5,185 nucleotides of DNA from an uncultured Prevotellaceae bacterium (GTDB lineage Bacteria > Bacteroidota > Bacteroidia > Bacteroidales > Muribaculaceae). Every line of letters starts with the position of its first letter. Within the stretch, counting starts at the first letter, position 1. The position numbers and the translations under genes were made by a program. The notes below the pieces were generated by a model. That model saw nothing but the letters and a program-made list of their open reading frames with translations. It ran no database searches and was not told where the DNA came from. The stretch covers positions 1-5,185 of the forward strand of contig UQLZ01000085.1 in the NCBI GenBank assembly GCA_900541935.1, read 5' to 3'. Shown piece after piece: positions 4,838-5,185 of this stretch.

Positions 4838-5026
4838 AGGCTTGCATATTGGGGGTTATGAATTCGACCCCAAAATAAATATAATTTGTGATTTAAAGCA
4901 CGTTGATGCAAGATTATAGGTATGTCGGTCTTGATGTTTTAACTCAAGCAGCGAGCACTCGGAGAAATTCATTTCAGTTTTTTATCACAACTGGCTTATA
5001 ACTCGGAAATTTTATCTAAATTTGTA
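4838..5026 (-). other. IS110 upstream noncoding end; candidate bridge-RNA region
   Basis: This 189-bp stretch between the broken IS110 start and the mutase stop codon has no convincing gene. IS110-group elements carry their guide (bridge) RNA in the noncoding end upstream of the recombinase, on the same strand, with a size close to this. Foldable pieces are visible: GGGGT with ACCCC (4852-4856 and 4867-4871, 10-base loop containing GAATTC), CAAGA with TCTTG (4909-4913 and 4929-4933, 15-base loop), and CAGTT with AACTG (4975-4979 and 4989-4993). An imperfect direct repeat ACTCGGAGAAATT / ACTCGGAAATT lies at 4957 and 5001. The outer end of the element is not defined. Function is inference from position and family. 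Confidence 0.45.
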
Positions 5027-5185
5027 TTAAAGAATGCCAAGCAATTTGAGTTTACTCTCAATAATCGCAACACCACCTTTCACATTACTCTCAATATTTA
5101 ATGGCATTACAGGATCGTGTAATGACATACGCAACAACCACCAACCATCATCGTCTGCATTGCCACAACTAACACGCAGTCCCGG
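5027..5185 (-). CDS. Phosphomannomutase/phosphoglucomutase-type enzyme, C-terminal 52 aa (partial)
   Basis: The minus-strand frame is open from the window edge (5185) to TAA at 5027-5029. It encodes a segment with RVSCGNADDDGWWLLRMSLH followed by DPVMPLNIES and GGV. This fits domain 4 of the alpha-D-phosphohexomutase superfamily, whose phosphate-binding loop is usually R-x-S-N-T-E-P. Here the loop reads R-M-S-L-H-D-P, a variant I associate with a subgroup that ends LHDPxxPLNxES. Such enzymes interconvert 6-phospho- and 1-phospho-hexoses, feeding nucleotide-sugar and polysaccharide synthesis in the cytoplasm. The active-site serine and metal-binding parts lie outside the window, so substrate cannot be assigned. 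The C-terminus looks natural, so the nearby insertion sequences did not truncate it. Confidence 0.75.
   Translation of the reverse strand, partial: PGLRVSCGNADDDGWWLLRMSLHDPVMPLNIESNVKGGVAIIESKLKLLGIL

Noticed and set aside
4953..5026. A plus-strand frame encoding a peptide ending NWLITRKFYLNLY
   Set aside because: It has no start codon after its upstream in-frame stop, and it overlaps the IS110 noncoding end without any known similarity.
1..5185. CRISPR array, tRNA gene or metabolite riboswitch
   Set aside because: No regularly spaced repeats with unique spacers, no cloverleaf with a T-arm GTTCRANNC, and no recognisable riboswitch core were seen on either strand.

Overview
The window looks like accessory-rich chromosome from a member of the Bacteroidales, most likely Prevotella/Segatella or a close relative (genus is inference). 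The phylum call rests on repeated promoters with the Bacteroidota -7 motif TAnnTTTG, a DUF2795-type small acidic protein, a tyrosine recombinase of the Bacteroides mobile-element type, and IS4- and IS110-family transposases with typical Bacteroidota sequences.

Left part (1-1060) is ordinary chromosome. It opens with the 3' end of a 5S rRNA gene and its terminator, then a CACAGAT-repeat spacer. Next comes a 160-codon gene that keeps both ends of a Bacteroidota SAM-methyltransferase family but appears to lack its cofactor-binding middle. A DUF2795 gene follows, with a textbook promoter and terminator.

Middle part (1060-3400) looks like a small mobile-element module. A T-rich 245-bp spacer carries short repeats and a 13-codon leader ORF whose ribosome-binding site and AUG sit in the loop of a perfect hairpin. 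Immediately downstream is a complete 457-residue tyrosine recombinase. Its last codons form one arm of a 14-bp terminator stem shared with a convergent two-gene unit on the minus strand: a 136-residue protein resembling the Api92/DUF1281-type ferredoxin-like family, then a 67-residue protein with two membrane segments.

Right part (3400-5185) is insertion-sequence scar tissue. A structurally complete IS4-family element (about 1.32 kb, imperfect 20-bp terminal inverted repeats, intact DDE residues) abuts the first 39 codons of an IS110-family transposase on the minus strand. The rest of that gene is absent from the other side of the IS4 copy and no target duplication is visible, so the junction looks like a deletion or rearrangement. 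The 189-bp noncoding stretch upstream of the IS110 start is where IS110-group elements encode their bridge RNA. It is followed by the C-terminal 52 codons of a phosphomannomutase/phosphoglucomutase-type enzyme running off the right edge on the minus strand.

The most interesting points are the integrase leader-peptide hairpin, the possible orphan bridge-RNA region of the beheaded IS110 element, the two-gene unit beside the recombinase, and the core-less methyltransferase relative. All functional claims come from reading the sequence and remembered family patterns; no search was run.
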